Assembly (NCBI GenBank): GCA_021324855.1
Contig: JAJPIG010000021.1
Span: 124,001 to 188,000, forward strand
Origin: Pseudomonadota bacterium
Lineage (GTDB): Bacteria; Desulfobacterota; Binatia; Binatales; Binataceae
Direction: 5' to 3'
DNA length: 64,000 nt
Position numbers and translations under genes: made by a program. The notes under the pieces were generated by a model. That model did no database searches, was not told the origin of the DNA, and saw nothing but the letters and a program-made list of their open reading frames with translations. Shown here in pieces: positions 16,117 to 25,941 of the stretch. Positions within the stretch are counted from its first letter, which is position 1. The number at the start of each line of letters is the position of its first letter.

Positions 16117-18462
16117 CTAAGCCTTCCTTGCCGATTTGATTGCGCGCCAAATCCGTTCCGGCTTTAGCGGCATGTCGAGATTCTTGATTCCGAACGGCTT
16201 CAGCGCATCGTGCACCGCATTGACCACGCATGGCGTCGAGCCGATCGTGCCCGCCTCGCCGACGCCCTTGATGCCCAGCGGATTAACGGGCGAGGGCGTC
16301 ACAGTGCTGTCGAGTTCATAATGCGGCAGCATCTCGGCTTTCGGCACTGCGTAATCCATCAGGGTCGCGGTCAGCAACTGCCCATTCTCATCGTAGATGA
16401 CCTCTTCGTACAGCGCCTGCGCGATGCCCTGTGCGATACCGCCGTGGACCTGGCCTTCGACCAGCAGCGGATTGATCACGCGCCCGCAATCGTCAACCGC
16501 GACATAGCGGAGGAACTTCACCACGCCCGTGTCGGGATCGACCTCGACCACGCAGGCATGGGTGCCGAACGGGAATGTGCAGGCGGTCGGCTCATAAAAG
16601 GCCGACTCGTTGAGGCCGGGCTCGACGCCGGGAATCGGCACCTTATAGCCGTACGCGGCGTCCACGACTTTCTGCATCGGGATCGATTTGGACAGGTCAC
16701 TCGCCAGCGCCATCGTGCCCTGATGGAAGACGATCTGATCCGGCGGCGTCTCCATCATCGTGGAGGCGATCTTCTTCATCTTCGCCTGCAGCTTTTGGGT
16801 CGCCATCATCAGCGCCGCGCCGCCGACCGAGGTGCCGCGGCTGCCGAACGTGCCGGTGCCATATTGTACGATCGCGGTATCGCCGTGGAGCACGGTCACA
16901 TCATCGATGCCGATGCCGAACTCGTCGGCGATCATCTGTGCGAAGCTGGTCTCCTGGCCCTGGCCATGCGGTGAAACTCCCGTCAGGACCGTGACCTTGC
17001 AGTCCGGCTCCATTCGGATGGTCGCGCTTTCCCATCCGCCGCCCTTCATGGTCGGCGGGAGCATTGCGGACGGACCGATCCCGCAGATTTCGACGTACGA
17101 GCAAAGCCCGATTCCGATATAACGGCCCTGCTTGCGCGCCTCGGCCTGCTCGGCGCGAAGTTTCGGATAATCGATTATCTTGAGTGCCTTATCGAGCGCA
17201 GCCGCGTAATCGCCGGAATCATAGACCAAGCCGCTCGGGATCTGCGCCGGGAATGCTTCTTTGGGGATGAAATTCTTGCGGCGGACCTCGGCGGGATCAA
17301 GGTTCAGCTCGAGCGCGACCATGTCCATCGTGCGCTCGGCGATATAGCAGGCCTCGGGGCGGCCCGCGCCGCGATACGCATCGGGCGCCATCTTGTTGGT
17401 GAACACGACGAGCTGCTCGAACGCCATCGCCGGGACCTTGTAGCACCCGGTCATCATCATGCCGGAGAAGCCCGGGATGAGCGGCGTAAGCAACTGCAGG
17501 TACGCCCCCGCATCACAGATGAATTTCGCTTTCAGGCCGAGGAGCGTGCCGTCGTTCTTGACCGGCGCTTCGACATAGACGATCTGGTCGCGGCCATGCG
17601 TGTTCGTAGCGAGGTTCTCACGCCGGCGCTCGACCCATTTGATCGGATGTTTGAGCGTCATCGCGAGATAGCCAGCCAAAACCTCCTCGGCATAAACGTT
17701 GAGCTTGGCGCCGAAGCCGCCGCCGACCTCAGGCGCAATCACGCGCATCCGATTCTCGGGCAGCTTTAGAATCTCGGCGAGATAGGAACGGAGCAGATGC
17801 GGCCCCTGGGTCGAGGACCAGAGCGTCAATTGGCCGGAGCCCTGGTTCCATTGGGCGACGGCGCCGCGCGGCTCCATCGGGACCGGCGCCAACCGCTGAT
17901 TCACCAGCCGAAATTTGATCACGCGGTCCGCCGAGCGCATCGCGCCGTCGATATCGCCCGACGCAACCTGCGCCCGGGTCGAGATGTTGGTCTTAAATTC
18001 CTCGTGGATGATCGGCGCGCCGTCCTCGAGCGCCTTCTCAGGGTCGCTGATTACCGGCAGCGGGTCGTAGTCGATTTCGACCGCATCGAGCGCGTCCTGG
18101 GCCTTGTAGGGATCGGTCGCGATAGCGGCGACCACTGCTTCGCCGACGAAGCGGACGCGTCCCTGCGCGAGAGGCGGATGATACGGGATATGCTCGGCGG
18201 GGGCGGCAGTGGTCAGCGAACCCAGCTTGCCCTTCAAATCCTCGCCGGTCACGACGGCGACCACCCCGGGGATCTTGCGCGCCGCCTCGACGTTGATCGA
18301 GTTGATTTTCGCGTGGCCGTACGGGCTCCGCAGGATGACCATCGAGAGCATCCCGGGCAACTTGACGTCGTCCACGTAGGTTCCATTGCCCGAAATCAGC
18401 CGCGGATCTTCGCGCCGCTTGACGCGCGTACCCACGAATTTCGGGACGACTGCTGCTGCCAT
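16117..18462 (-). CDS. Molybdenum large subunit of a xanthine-oxidase-family hydroxylase (form-II CoxL-like)
   Basis: A 781-residue aldehyde-oxidase/xanthine-dehydrogenase large subunit. It begins FVGTRVKRREDPRLISGNGT, the normal CoxL/CutL opening, and contains GGGFGAKLNVYAEE and the catalytic-Glu motif GVGEAGTIGS near the C-terminus. The active-site loop reads AYRGAGR at residues 362-368, with Tyr363. This is the form-II type, not the AYRCSFR of true aerobic CO dehydrogenase, whose Cys carries the Mo-Cu cluster. The substrate is therefore probably an aldehyde, aromatic or N-heterocycle rather than CO, although some form-II enzymes have been proposed to act on CO. Confidence 0.93.
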   Translation of the reverse strand: MAAAVVPKFVGTRVKRREDPRLISGNGTYVDDVKLPGMLSMVILRSPYGHAKINSINVEAARKIPGVVAVVTGEDLKGKLGSLTTAAPAEHIPYHPPLAQGRVRFVGEAVVAAIATDPYKAQDALDAVEIDYDPLPVISDPEKALEDGAPIIHEEFKTNISTRAQVASGDIDGAMRSADRVIKFRLVNQRLAPVPMEPRGAVAQWNQGSGQLTLWSSTQGPHLLRSYLAEILKLPENRMRVIAPEVGGGFGAKLNVYAEEVLAGYLAMTLKHPIKWVERRRENLATNTHGRDQIVYVEAPVKNDGTLLGLKAKFICDAGAYLQLLTPLIPGFSGMMMTGCYKVPAMAFEQLVVFTNKMAPDAYRGAGRPEACYIAERTMDMVALELNLDPAEVRRKNFIPKEAFPAQIPSGLVYDSGDYAAALDKALKIIDYPKLRAEQAEARKQGRYIGIGLCSYVEICGIGPSAMLPPTMKGGGWESATIRMEPDCKVTVLTGVSPHGQGQETSFAQMIADEFGIGIDDVTVLHGDTAIVQYGTGTFGSRGTSVGGAALMMATQKLQAKMKKIASTMMETPPDQIVFHQGTMALASDLSKSIPMQKVVDAAYGYKVPIPGVEPGLNESAFYEPTACTFPFGTHACVVEVDPDTGVVKFLRYVAVDDCGRVINPLLVEGQVHGGIAQGIAQALYEEVIYDENGQLLTATLMDYAVPKAEMLPHYELDSTVTPSPVNPLGIKGVGEAGTIGSTPCVVNAVHDALKPFGIKNLDMPLKPERIWRAIKSARKA

Positions 18463-18533
18463 CAGCTTCTCCTATTCTCGGCGCAGCACATAGCTGCGCA
18501 ATTCGCCATTAACCGAGAAACCTGCGCCGGCGA

Positions 18534-19016
18534 TCAGGCCGATTTGCGCGCATCCCCGCGCATCTTGCGGGCCGCGTACTGGACGGCATTGATAATGTGC
18601 TGATAGCCGGTGCATCGGCACAGGTTGCCGTCGAGCGCGTGGCGGATGTCGGCCTCGCTCGGGTCCGGATTCCGGCTGAGCAGGTCGGTCGCCAGCATCA
18701 GCATCCCGGGGGTGCAGAAGCCGCACTGCAGCCCGTGCTCCTCCCAGAATCCCTCCTGGACCGGATGAAGCTCGCCGTCTTTGGCGAGACCCTCGACGGT
18801 CGTAATCTGGGCGCCATCGGCTTGCGCCGCGAGCACCGTACAGGATTTGACGGCTTTTCCATTCATCAGAACCGTACAAGCGCCGCAGAGCGAAGTTTCG
18901 CATCCGACGTGCGTGCCGGTAAGTTGCGCAACCTCGCGAAGGTAGTGAACCAGCAGCATTCGATCCTCGACCTCGTCGGACCGTTGCTGCCCATTGATGG
19001 TCATAGTTACGCGCAT
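18534..19016 (-). CDS. 2Fe-2S small subunit of a molybdo-hydroxylase (CoxS-like)
   Basis: A 160-residue iron-sulphur subunit with two clusters: a plant-ferredoxin type ([19 protein letters not shown], with a fourth Cys in KSC) and the alpha-helical type (CGFCTPGM and NLCRCTGYQ). The frame opens earlier, at 19058, but GAGAGGA five bases upstream makes the ATG at 19016 the start, giving [10 protein letters not shown]. It is the first gene of the operon, 71 nt before the large-subunit start, and divergent from clpB across 118 nt. Confidence 0.93.
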   Translation of the reverse strand: MRVTMTINGQQRSDEVEDRMLLVHYLREVAQLTGTHVGCETSLCGACTVLMNGKAVKSCTVLAAQADGAQITTVEGLAKDGELHPVQEGFWEEHGLQCGFCTPGMLMLATDLLSRNPDPSEADIRHALDGNLCRCTGYQHIINAVQYAARKMRGDARKSA

Positions 19017-19134
19017 GACTGTCCTCTCCGGCTCAAAAGCCGACACATTTCTTAGCAAATCAATCTCAAAGAGGCTAACGGAGGGGCCGAATTTGCATTG
19101 TCGCAGGCTAAAAGATGGTTAGGTTGGGAGCCAT

Positions 19135-21747
19135 ATGGATGCAAACCGATTCACCGAAAAACTCCAGGAAGCCCTGGGGCGGGCGCAAAGCCGTGCGCTC
19201 GCGGCTCATCATCAAGCCATCGATGTGGAACATCTGATGGCCGCATTGCTTGAAGACGAGCAGGGACTGGCGACCGCAGTGCTGGGTCTTGCCGGTGTCG
19301 ATGTGAAGCGGGTCCGGCAACGTCTCGACGACGAGATCCAGCGGATCCCGCAGGTCACCGGCAGCGGGACCGATTCAAGCCAAGTCTATATGACGCAGCG
19401 GCTCGGCCGGGTCTTGGCGCAGGCCGAGCAGGAAGCAAGCAAGCTCAAAGACGATTATGTCTCGATCGAGCACGTGCTGGCGGCGGTTCTTGCCGATTCC
19501 GGAGCGGCGTCGCGAATCCTTCGCGAGGCCGGGCTGACGTCGGACAAGCTGATGGCCGCATTGAAGCAAGTGCGCGGCAATCAACGCGTAACTTCGGCGA
19601 ATCCCGAGGCGACTTACCAGGCGCTCGAACGTTACGGTCGCGATCTGACGAAGCTCGCGGCGGCCGGCAAGATCGATCCGGTCATCGGGCGTGACAACGA
19701 GATTCGCCGTGTAATCCAGGTGCTTTCGCGGCGCACCAAGAACAACCCGGTGCTGATTGGCGAACCCGGCGTCGGCAAGACTGCGATCGTGGAGGGGCTT
19801 GCGCGGCGGATCGTATCAGGCGACGTGCCCGAGGGGCTCAAGAACCGCCGCCTGATTGCCCTGGACATGGGCGCGCTGATCGCGGGTGCGAAGTTCCGCG
19901 GCGAGTTCGAGGAACGCCTGAAGGCGCTGCTTAAGGAAGTGACCGAGTCATCGGGTGAAATCATCCTGTTCATCGATGAACTTCATACCGTGGTTGGCGC
20001 GGGCGCGGCCGAAGGCGCGATGGACGCGTCGAACCTGCTTAAGCCGATGCTGGCGCGCGGCGAGCTGCATTGTATCGGCGCAACCACGCTCAACGAGTAC
20101 CGCAAGTACATCGAGAAGGATGCGGCGCTAGAGCGGCGCTTCCAGCCAATTCTGGTTGATGAGCCGAGCGTCGAGGACACGATCTCAATTTTGCGCGGGC
20201 TCAAGGAGCGCTACGAGGTCCATCACGGCATCCGCATCAAGGACTCGGCTCTGGTAACCGCGGCGATCCTGTCGAAGCGTTACATCACCGACCGTTTCCT
20301 GCCCGACAAGGCAATCGACCTCGTCGATGAGGCGGCGGCGAAGCTGCGTACCGAAAAGGAATCGATGCCGGCGGAACTCGACGAGATCAGCCGGCGCGTG
20401 ATGCAGCTCGAAATCGAGCGCGAGGCGTTGAAGCGCGAAACCGACGAGGCTTCGCGCGATCGGCTGGCGCGGCTCGAGAAGGAGCTGGCCGAAACGCAGG
20501 AGAAGCGCGCTGCGCTGCAGGCCGCGTGGCAGAGGGAAAAGGGCGAAATCGAAAGCCTTTCCAGCCTTAAGGCCCAAATCGAGCAGACCAAGCTTGAGAT
20601 CGAGAAAGCGAAGCGCGAGTACGATCTGAACAAGGTCGCTGAGCTTCAGTACGGCAAACTCGCGGGCCTCGAAAGGGACCTCGCCGAGCGCGAGAAGCAG
20701 CTTCGCGACGGACAGGGCGGCGTGCCGCGGCTGATCAAGGAAGAAGTCGACGACGAAGACATCGCCGAGGTCGTCGCGCGATGGACCGGCATCCCGGTGT
20801 CGCGCTTGATGGAAGGCGAAGTGCAGAAGCTCGCGCATCTGGAAGAGCATCTGCACAAGCGCGTGATCGGACAGGACGAGGCGGTGACGGCGGTTGCGGA
20901 CGCAGTGGTCCGGGCGAGGGCGGGGCTCGCCGATCCGAATCGCCCGATCGGCTCGTTCATCTTCTTAGGCCCAACCGGCGTCGGCAAAACCGAGCTGGCG
21001 CGCGCGCTCGCCGAGTTCCTGTTCGACGACGAGAACGCGATGATCCGCATCGACATGTCCGAGTACATGGAGAAGCACACCGTCGCGCGGCTGATCGGTG
21101 CGCCTCCCGGCTACGTCGGCTACGACGAAGGTGGACAACTGACCGAAGCGGTGCGGCGGCGTCCATACTCGGTCATTCTGTTCGATGAAATCGAAAAGGC
21201 GCACAGCGACGTCTTCAACGTCCTGCTGCAATTGCTGGACGACGGACGTCTGACCGACGGCCACGGCCGCACGGTCGATTTCAAAAACACCGTCGTGATC
21301 ATGACGTCGAACATCGCGAGCCAGTTGATCCTGTCGTTCAAGGGACAGGACTACGAGCGGATGAAGGCGCAGTGCCTGGAGGTGCTGAGCAAGAGCTTCC
21401 GGCCCGAGTTCCTGAACCGCGTCGATGAGATCGTGGTGTTCCATCCGCTCACGAAGGATCAACTGCGCCAAATCGTCCAGATTCAGCTCGGACGGCTGCG
21501 CAAGCGGCTCGAGGATCGCAAGATCGAGCTGGAACTCACGACCCGGGCGCTCGACTACTTCGCCGAGCACGGCTACGATCCGGTTTACGGCGCGCGGCCG
21601 CTCAAGCGTCTCATCCAGCGCGAACTGGAGACCGCGATCGGCCGGCGGCTGATCTCGGGTGAGATTCGCGACGGCTCACGCGTGCGGGTCGATGCGGGTC
21701 CGCGGGGACTCGAATTCGAGAGTCAGCCTCTGGCAACCGCGGCGTAA
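19135..21747 (+). CDS. clpB: ATP-dependent chaperone ClpB
   Basis: A cytoplasmic disaggregase acting with DnaK. The 870-residue product has the N domain ([20 protein letters not shown]) and a first AAA+ module with Walker A GEPGVGKT (Lys215). The coiled-coil middle domain (about residues 410-530) is very rich in Glu, Lys and Arg. The second AAA+ module has GPTGVGKT (Lys618). The middle domain and lack of a ClpP-binding IGF/IGL loop separate it from ClpA. GGGAG sits 4 nt before the ATG. A perfect intrinsic terminator follows, so it is probably monocistronic. I cannot identify a clear heat-shock promoter upstream. Confidence 0.97.
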   Translation: MDANRFTEKLQEALGRAQSRALAAHHQAIDVEHLMAALLEDEQGLATAVLGLAGVDVKRVRQRLDDEIQRIPQVTGSGTDSSQVYMTQRLGRVLAQAEQEASKLKDDYVSIEHVLAAVLADSGAASRILREAGLTSDKLMAALKQVRGNQRVTSANPEATYQALERYGRDLTKLAAAGKIDPVIGRDNEIRRVIQVLSRRTKNNPVLIGEPGVGKTAIVEGLARRIVSGDVPEGLKNRRLIALDMGALIAGAKFRGEFEERLKALLKEVTESSGEIILFIDELHTVVGAGAAEGAMDASNLLKPMLARGELHCIGATTLNEYRKYIEKDAALERRFQPILVDEPSVEDTISILRGLKERYEVHHGIRIKDSALVTAAILSKRYITDRFLPDKAIDLVDEAAAKLRTEKESMPAELDEISRRVMQLEIEREALKRETDEASRDRLARLEKELAETQEKRAALQAAWQREKGEIESLSSLKAQIEQTKLEIEKAKREYDLNKVAELQYGKLAGLERDLAEREKQLRDGQGGVPRLIKEEVDDEDIAEVVARWTGIPVSRLMEGEVQKLAHLEEHLHKRVIGQDEAVTAVADAVVRARAGLADPNRPIGSFIFLGPTGVGKTELARALAEFLFDDENAMIRIDMSEYMEKHTVARLIGAPPGYVGYDEGGQLTEAVRRRPYSVILFDEIEKAHSDVFNVLLQLLDDGRLTDGHGRTVDFKNTVVIMTSNIASQLILSFKGQDYERMKAQCLEVLSKSFRPEFLNRVDEIVVFHPLTKDQLRQIVQIQLGRLRKRLEDRKIELELTTRALDYFAEHGYDPVYGARPLKRLIQRELETAIGRRLISGEIRDGSRVRVDAGPRGLEFESQPLATAA

Positions 21748-21775
21748 GCGCAGCCAACCACCTCCGCATCCAAAC

Positions 21776-21808
21776 CGGCGGCCGAATTCTCGGCCGCCGT
21801 TTTTTTTT
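21776..21808 (+). terminator. Rho-independent terminator after clpB
   Basis: A perfect 10-bp GC-rich stem (CGGCGGCCGA at 21776-21785 pairing with TCGGCCGCCG at 21790-21799) with a 4-base loop ATTC. A run of nine T residues follows at 21800-21808. It lies 29 nt after the clpB stop and before the Rieske oxygenase gene, and it separates the two transcription units. Confidence 0.93.
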
Positions 21809-21893
21809 ACGGCAGTTTGCGATGCTGCCTTTGATTTAATAGATATGGTCGCAAGCGCCCGCCGACGCGCTCATCGGGGATCGAGGAGTGATC

Positions 21894-23189
21894 ATGGAGA
21901 ACGGCCGTATCCGCAACCTGGTGGTCGATGATCCCAAGCGCTGTCTCTTCCAGGTTCATCGCTCGGCCTACACCTCTCCAGAAATTCTCGAACTCGAACG
22001 CGAACGCGTCTTCGATCGTTCCTGGATCTATGTCGGCCACGAGTCCGAGGTCCGCAATCCCGGCGATTTTCAGAGCCGCGACGTGTGCGGACGCCCGATC
22101 ATCCTGATTCGCGACAGCGACGGCGAGGTGCGCGTGCTGATCAATAGCTGCACGCATCGGGGCGCGCAGGTCTGCCGCGAGGCCGAAGGCAACGCGAAAA
22201 CCTTCCAGTGCTTCTATCATGCCTGGACATTCAACAATCACGGCGATCTGATCGGCGTTCCCGATGCGGGCGGATACGGACCGGCATTCAAGAAAGAGGA
22301 GTTGGGGCTCAAGTCGCCGCCGCGCATCACGAATTACCGCGGGCTCATTTTCCTGAGCTTCGATCCTGATATCGTGGATTTCGTCACGTACGTTGCCGGC
22401 GCGAAGGAGCAACTCGACCTCATCATGGACCAGTCGGAGGCCGGGATGGAGATCGTCGGCGGCACGCATCTCTACTCCTCGCGCGCGAACTGGAAGATGC
22501 TCGTCGAGAACAGTCTCGAGAGCTATCACGTCGCTCCGCTACACAAGAGCTATATCGATTACCTGCGCGCGGTCGGCAACGACGTCTCGCGCGCCCCCGT
22601 GCGCGGCTTCGGCAAGGAACTCGGCAACGGCAACGCGGTCGAAGAGTATGAGGGCAACTGGGGACGGCCGCGGTTGCGATGGGATCCGCGATGGGGCGAA
22701 GCGGCGAAGCGCGAAATCGACGAGTATCGGCGGCGGCTCACGGAGCGCTTCGGAGCGGAGCACGCATTGCGGATCGCGGAATGGAATCGCAACGTGCTGA
22801 TCTATCCCAACCTGATGATCAACGACATCATGGGCATCACGATCCGCACGTTTTATCCGATCACGCCGGATTACATGGAAGTGCGCGCGTGGTCGATGGC
22901 GCCGGCGGATGAATCGCCGGCGTGGCGCGCACGCCGGCTCGACAATTTCCTGACCTTCCTCGGTCCGGGCGGACTCTCAACGCCGGACGACAACGAAGCG
23001 ATGGAATCATGCCAGCGCGGCTTTCGCGCGGTGCGCGAAGTCGAATGGTCGGACATGTCGCGCGGCATCGTGCGCGAATCGCAGGCCGTCGACGAGGAAC
23101 AACTGCGCTCGTTCTGGCGCAAGTGGAATCTTCAGATTACCGGCAGCAGGCGCGCGCGTTCGAGCGGGCGAGTCCGCCGCGTCGCCTGA
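21894..23189 (+). CDS. Rieske non-haem iron oxygenase, alpha subunit (CntA/GbcA-like bridging Glu)
   Basis: A 431-residue ring-hydroxylating-type oxygenase. The Rieske cluster ligands are Cys86, His88, Cys106 and His109 (CTHRG and CFYHAW). The mononuclear-iron site is NSLESYHVAPLH, with His212 and His217. The usual bridging Asp is replaced by Glu209, as recalled for the carnitine and glycine-betaine oxygenases CntA and GbcA. I use the ATG at 21894 because GAGGAG is 5 nt upstream; the GTG at 21888 overlaps that site. No reductase or ferredoxin partner is adjacent. It heads a co-directional run ending with the molybdoenzyme at 28776. The substrate is unknown. Confidence 0.9.
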   Translation: MENGRIRNLVVDDPKRCLFQVHRSAYTSPEILELERERVFDRSWIYVGHESEVRNPGDFQSRDVCGRPIILIRDSDGEVRVLINSCTHRGAQVCREAEGNAKTFQCFYHAWTFNNHGDLIGVPDAGGYGPAFKKEELGLKSPPRITNYRGLIFLSFDPDIVDFVTYVAGAKEQLDLIMDQSEAGMEIVGGTHLYSSRANWKMLVENSLESYHVAPLHKSYIDYLRAVGNDVSRAPVRGFGKELGNGNAVEEYEGNWGRPRLRWDPRWGEAAKREIDEYRRRLTERFGAEHALRIAEWNRNVLIYPNLMINDIMGITIRTFYPITPDYMEVRAWSMAPADESPAWRARRLDNFLTFLGPGGLSTPDDNEAMESCQRGFRAVREVEWSDMSRGIVRESQAVDEEQLRSFWRKWNLQITGSRRARSSGRVRRVA

Positions 23190-23213
23190 AGCTTCAACCA
23201 GAGGGGTGCCGTT

Positions 23214-23990
23214 ATGGCTGAAGGAAGAGCGCGAAAGATTTGGGCGCTGGCCGGAGCAACCATCCATATTCCGCGGTCGCTGCTGATGCTCGGCGCGGAA
23301 CCCACTATCGTTGATGCGCCGACGCCGTCGTTTTTGATCGAGCATCCGAAGGGACTGGTGCTGTTCGATACCGGATGCAATCCGAAAATCCTCGATGACC
23401 CGGTTGGGTACTGGGGGCCGATGGCGGCGGCGATGCCGTTCGATTGGAGCAAGAACGAAACGCTCGACAAGCAGATCGAGCGCGTCGGCTACAAGACCAG
23501 CGACATCAAGTACGTCGTGCTCTCGCACGGCCATCTCGATCACGCCGGCGGGCTCACTTATTTTCCGCAAGCCACGTTCATCGCGGGAGCCGGCGAGCTG
23601 CGCTATTCCTACTGGCCCGATCCGGACCGACGCTGGGCATTCATTCTGGAGGATTTCGTACCGACGCGCGGTTACAAGTGGACCGAGTTCGGTCACGATC
23701 AGGATTTATTCGGCGACGGCGCGGTGACTTTTCTCTATACCCCTGGTCATACGCCGGGCGAGTGTTCGATCCTCGTCAATCTGCCAAATCGGCGTGTGCT
23801 GATAACCGGTGATGCGGTGCATACCCGCGCTTCGCTCGACAACGAGGTCTCGATGCCGCTCAGTGTCAACCACGGCCAGGCGATGGCGTCGCTCAAGCGC
23901 ATCAAGGCGATTCGCGACATCGGCGGCGCGCAAATCTGGATCACCCACGATCCCGATGATTGGAAGGAATATCCGCATCAGCTAGACTGA
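23214..23990 (+). CDS. Metallo-beta-lactamase-fold hydrolase (AHL-lactonase-like)
   Basis: A 258-residue hydrolase with the zinc motif SHGHLDHAGG (His105, His107, Asp109, His110). The later metal ligands are in TPGHTPGECS, GDAVH and WITHD. The N-terminal LLFDTG-type strand (LVLFDTGCNP) resembles N-acyl-homoserine-lactone lactonases, but the group includes many lactonases and thioesterase-like hydrolases. The genomic setting between a Rieske oxygenase (24 nt upstream) and FmdB fits hydrolysis of a pathway lactone or ester better than quorum quenching. That role is an inference. Confidence 0.85.
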   Translation: MAEGRARKIWALAGATIHIPRSLLMLGAEPTIVDAPTPSFLIEHPKGLVLFDTGCNPKILDDPVGYWGPMAAAMPFDWSKNETLDKQIERVGYKTSDIKYVVLSHGHLDHAGGLTYFPQATFIAGAGELRYSYWPDPDRRWAFILEDFVPTRGYKWTEFGHDQDLFGDGAVTFLYTPGHTPGECSILVNLPNRRVLITGDAVHTRASLDNEVSMPLSVNHGQAMASLKRIKAIRDIGGAQIWITHDPDDWKEYPHQLD

Positions 23991-23998
23991 GCCGCCCG

Positions 23999-24397
23999 AT
24001 GCCGATCTACGAATGGCGCTGCGGCGCCTGCGCGTTGACGTTCGAGGGTCTAGCGGCGCTCGAAGCGCGCCGCAGCCGGCAGCGATGCCCGGAATGCGGC
24101 GGCTTGGCCACGCGTGTGATTTCGAGCTTCACGATTACGGCTGGCGATGCCGCCGGCGAGCGCGAGATAGACGCGCTGACGCGTCCGCTCGCCCCGCCGA
24201 TCCCTCCCGCAGCGCGCTTCTGCTGGATGAACGATCAGGCGGCCGAGCGCTTCGCGGCTTATCGAATCGGCAGGGGCGCAGAATACGATGATCGTCAGGC
24301 GCGCGCGAAGGAGTTACGCGAGCAGCGCGGCCTAGCCGCATCTAAATCGAAGACGGTGGGCGGCAAGCGCCGTGCATCCGGAAAGCATCGCGGTTGA
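23999..24397 (+). CDS. FmdB-family zinc-ribbon protein
   Basis: A 132-residue protein starting MPIYEWRCGACALTFE, the hallmark of the FmdB regulatory family, with paired CxxC motifs (CGAC and CPECG) forming a zinc ribbon in the first 45 residues. The C-terminal half is Ala/Arg rich and probably flexible. FmdB was named from formamide/formate-metabolism gene clusters, but its molecular role is not established. Its start lies 8 nt after the hydrolase stop, and the ferredoxin-NrfD gene follows 9 nt downstream, so it is part of the same transcript. An upstream in-frame ATG at 23960 lies inside the previous gene. Confidence 0.85.
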   Translation: MPIYEWRCGACALTFEGLAALEARRSRQRCPECGGLATRVISSFTITAGDAAGEREIDALTRPLAPPIPPAARFCWMNDQAAERFAAYRIGRGAEYDDRQARAKELREQRGLAASKSKTVGGKRRASGKHRG

Positions 24398-24406
24398 GAG
24401 AACTTC

Positions 24407-25936
24407 TTGCGTTACGGCTTTGTAATCGATCAAAACCGATGCATCGGATGCCATGCATGCACGGTCGCATGCAAGGAGGAGCACAACGTTGCCGTCGGGG
24501 TGTTCCGCACGTGGGTGAAGTACATCGAGAAGGGCAGCTTTCCTGATGTCTCGCGCCACTTCGCCGTTCTGCGCTGTAACCATTGCGACAACGCGCCGTG
24601 CGTCGAGATCTGTCCCACGTCGGCGCTGTTCCGGCGTCCCGACGGAATCGTAGATTTTGACAACGCGCGCTGCATCGGATGCAAATCCTGTATGCAGGCC
24701 TGCCCGTACGACGCGCTCTATATCGATCCGAAAACCGATACCGCGGCGAAGTGCAACTACTGCGCGCACCGCGTGGAGACCGGACTCGAGCCGGCTTGCG
24801 TGATCGTCTGTCCGACACAGGCGATCATTCCCGGCGACCTCGACGATCCATCGAGTCGCATCGCCCGCACGGTCACCACTCAGAAAGTCATCGCGCGCAA
24901 GCCGCACAAAGGCACGCAGCCGAAGCTCTTCTATGTCGGCGTCGATGGCGACCTGCTCGAGCCGACGATGCTCACGTCCGAGCGCAGCTATCTGTGGTCT
25001 GAGCGCCGGCCCGATGACGATGCGTACAACCTGGGAGCATCGAGCGACGACGGTGCGATACCCGGGGCCGCGCGCAAGGTCTACGATGTCGCCCATCCCG
25101 CACCGTGGGGCGGCAAGGCGGCGCTCTACCTGTTGACGAAATCGATCGGCGCGGGCGCGCTGATGGTCGCGACGATGCTCACGACCGTGCTCGGCTTGAG
25201 CGACGTGATTACCAACATCGTGAGCCCGCTGGTGGCGCTGATCTTCACCGGCCTGACATCATTGATACTGATCGCCGACCTCAAGCGCCCCGACCGGTTT
25301 TACTATCTGCTCACGAAGTCGAACTTCAGTTCATGGCTGGTATGGGGCAGCTATATTCTGATCGCCTATAGCGCGGCCGCCGCGGCCTGGCTTGGGTTCG
25401 GATTTTTTGCGCCCGGCGTCCCGATGTCGCTCGCCGTGCTTTCGGCGGCGCTGGGCGTTGCGACCGCCGGCTACACCGCGTTTCTGTTCGCGCAGGCGAA
25501 GGGCCGCGAGCTTTGGCAAAGCCCGCTCTTCCTCTGGCATCTGCTGGTTCAGGCGCTGATCGCCGGTTCCGCGCTGCTGATGCTCGTCGCGGTCGTTGTC
25601 GGGTCTGCATCGATCGCGTTTCTCTCGACGCTGCTGGCAGCATCGATCGCGCTCGGCTTCGCAATGGTACTGGCGGAACTTTATCTTCCTCCGATTGATG
25701 AGAATGTCCGGCGTGCCGCAGAGCTGATCACGAGCGGCGCGCTGAGCCCGAAATTCTGGGGCCTGAGTGTGCTCATCGGCGTGATCGTTCCGATCGCGCT
25801 GCTGTGGATCGCATTCGCTGAGTCCGGGATTGCTGCGGAGACGCTGCGCTTCGTCGCCGCAATAGCCGCGCTCGCCGGGCTAGCGGTATTCGAATCGATC
25901 TGGATCGATGCCGGGCAGGCGGTGCCGCTGAGCTGA
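24407..25936 (+). CDS. Fused four-cluster ferredoxin and NrfD-type membrane subunit
   Basis: A 509-residue fusion. Residues 1-140 hold 16 cysteines in four groups (12/15/18/22, 57/60/65/69, 89/92/95/99, 116/119/131/135), the DMSO-reductase electron-transfer subunit with four [4Fe-4S] clusters. Residues about 230-509 hold about eight hydrophobic segments of the NrfD/PsrC quinone-interacting family, including a LADLKRPDRFYYLLTKSNFSSW-like loop. In PsrBC or DmsBC these are separate proteins. The start is TTG at 24407 with GAGAGAA upstream. The Mo subunit follows after 5 nt. It probably exchanges electrons between that enzyme and the quinone pool. The phenylacetyl-CoA:acceptor oxidoreductase PadBCD is one possible relative. 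Confidence 0.88.
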   Translation: MRYGFVIDQNRCIGCHACTVACKEEHNVAVGVFRTWVKYIEKGSFPDVSRHFAVLRCNHCDNAPCVEICPTSALFRRPDGIVDFDNARCIGCKSCMQACPYDALYIDPKTDTAAKCNYCAHRVETGLEPACVIVCPTQAIIPGDLDDPSSRIARTVTTQKVIARKPHKGTQPKLFYVGVDGDLLEPTMLTSERSYLWSERRPDDDAYNLGASSDDGAIPGAARKVYDVAHPAPWGGKAALYLLTKSIGAGALMVATMLTTVLGLSDVITNIVSPLVALIFTGLTSLILIADLKRPDRFYYLLTKSNFSSWLVWGSYILIAYSAAAAAWLGFGFFAPGVPMSLAVLSAALGVATAGYTAFLFAQAKGRELWQSPLFLWHLLVQALIAGSALLMLVAVVVGSASIAFLSTLLAASIALGFAMVLAELYLPPIDENVRRAAELITSGALSPKFWGLSVLIGVIVPIALLWIAFAESGIAAETLRFVAAIAALAGLAVFESIWIDAGQAVPLS

Positions 25937-25941
25937 ACTCG

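Noticed and set aside
16117-19016. Aerobic carbon monoxide dehydrogenase (coxSLM)
   Set aside because: The large subunit lacks the Cys of AYRCSFR and has AYRGAGR, so a form-I CO dehydrogenase call is not supported.
23214-23990. Quorum-quenching AHL lactonase
   Set aside because: The zinc motif fits the fold, but no LuxI/LuxR genes are present and the operon context points to metabolism. The fold alone does not prove the substrate.
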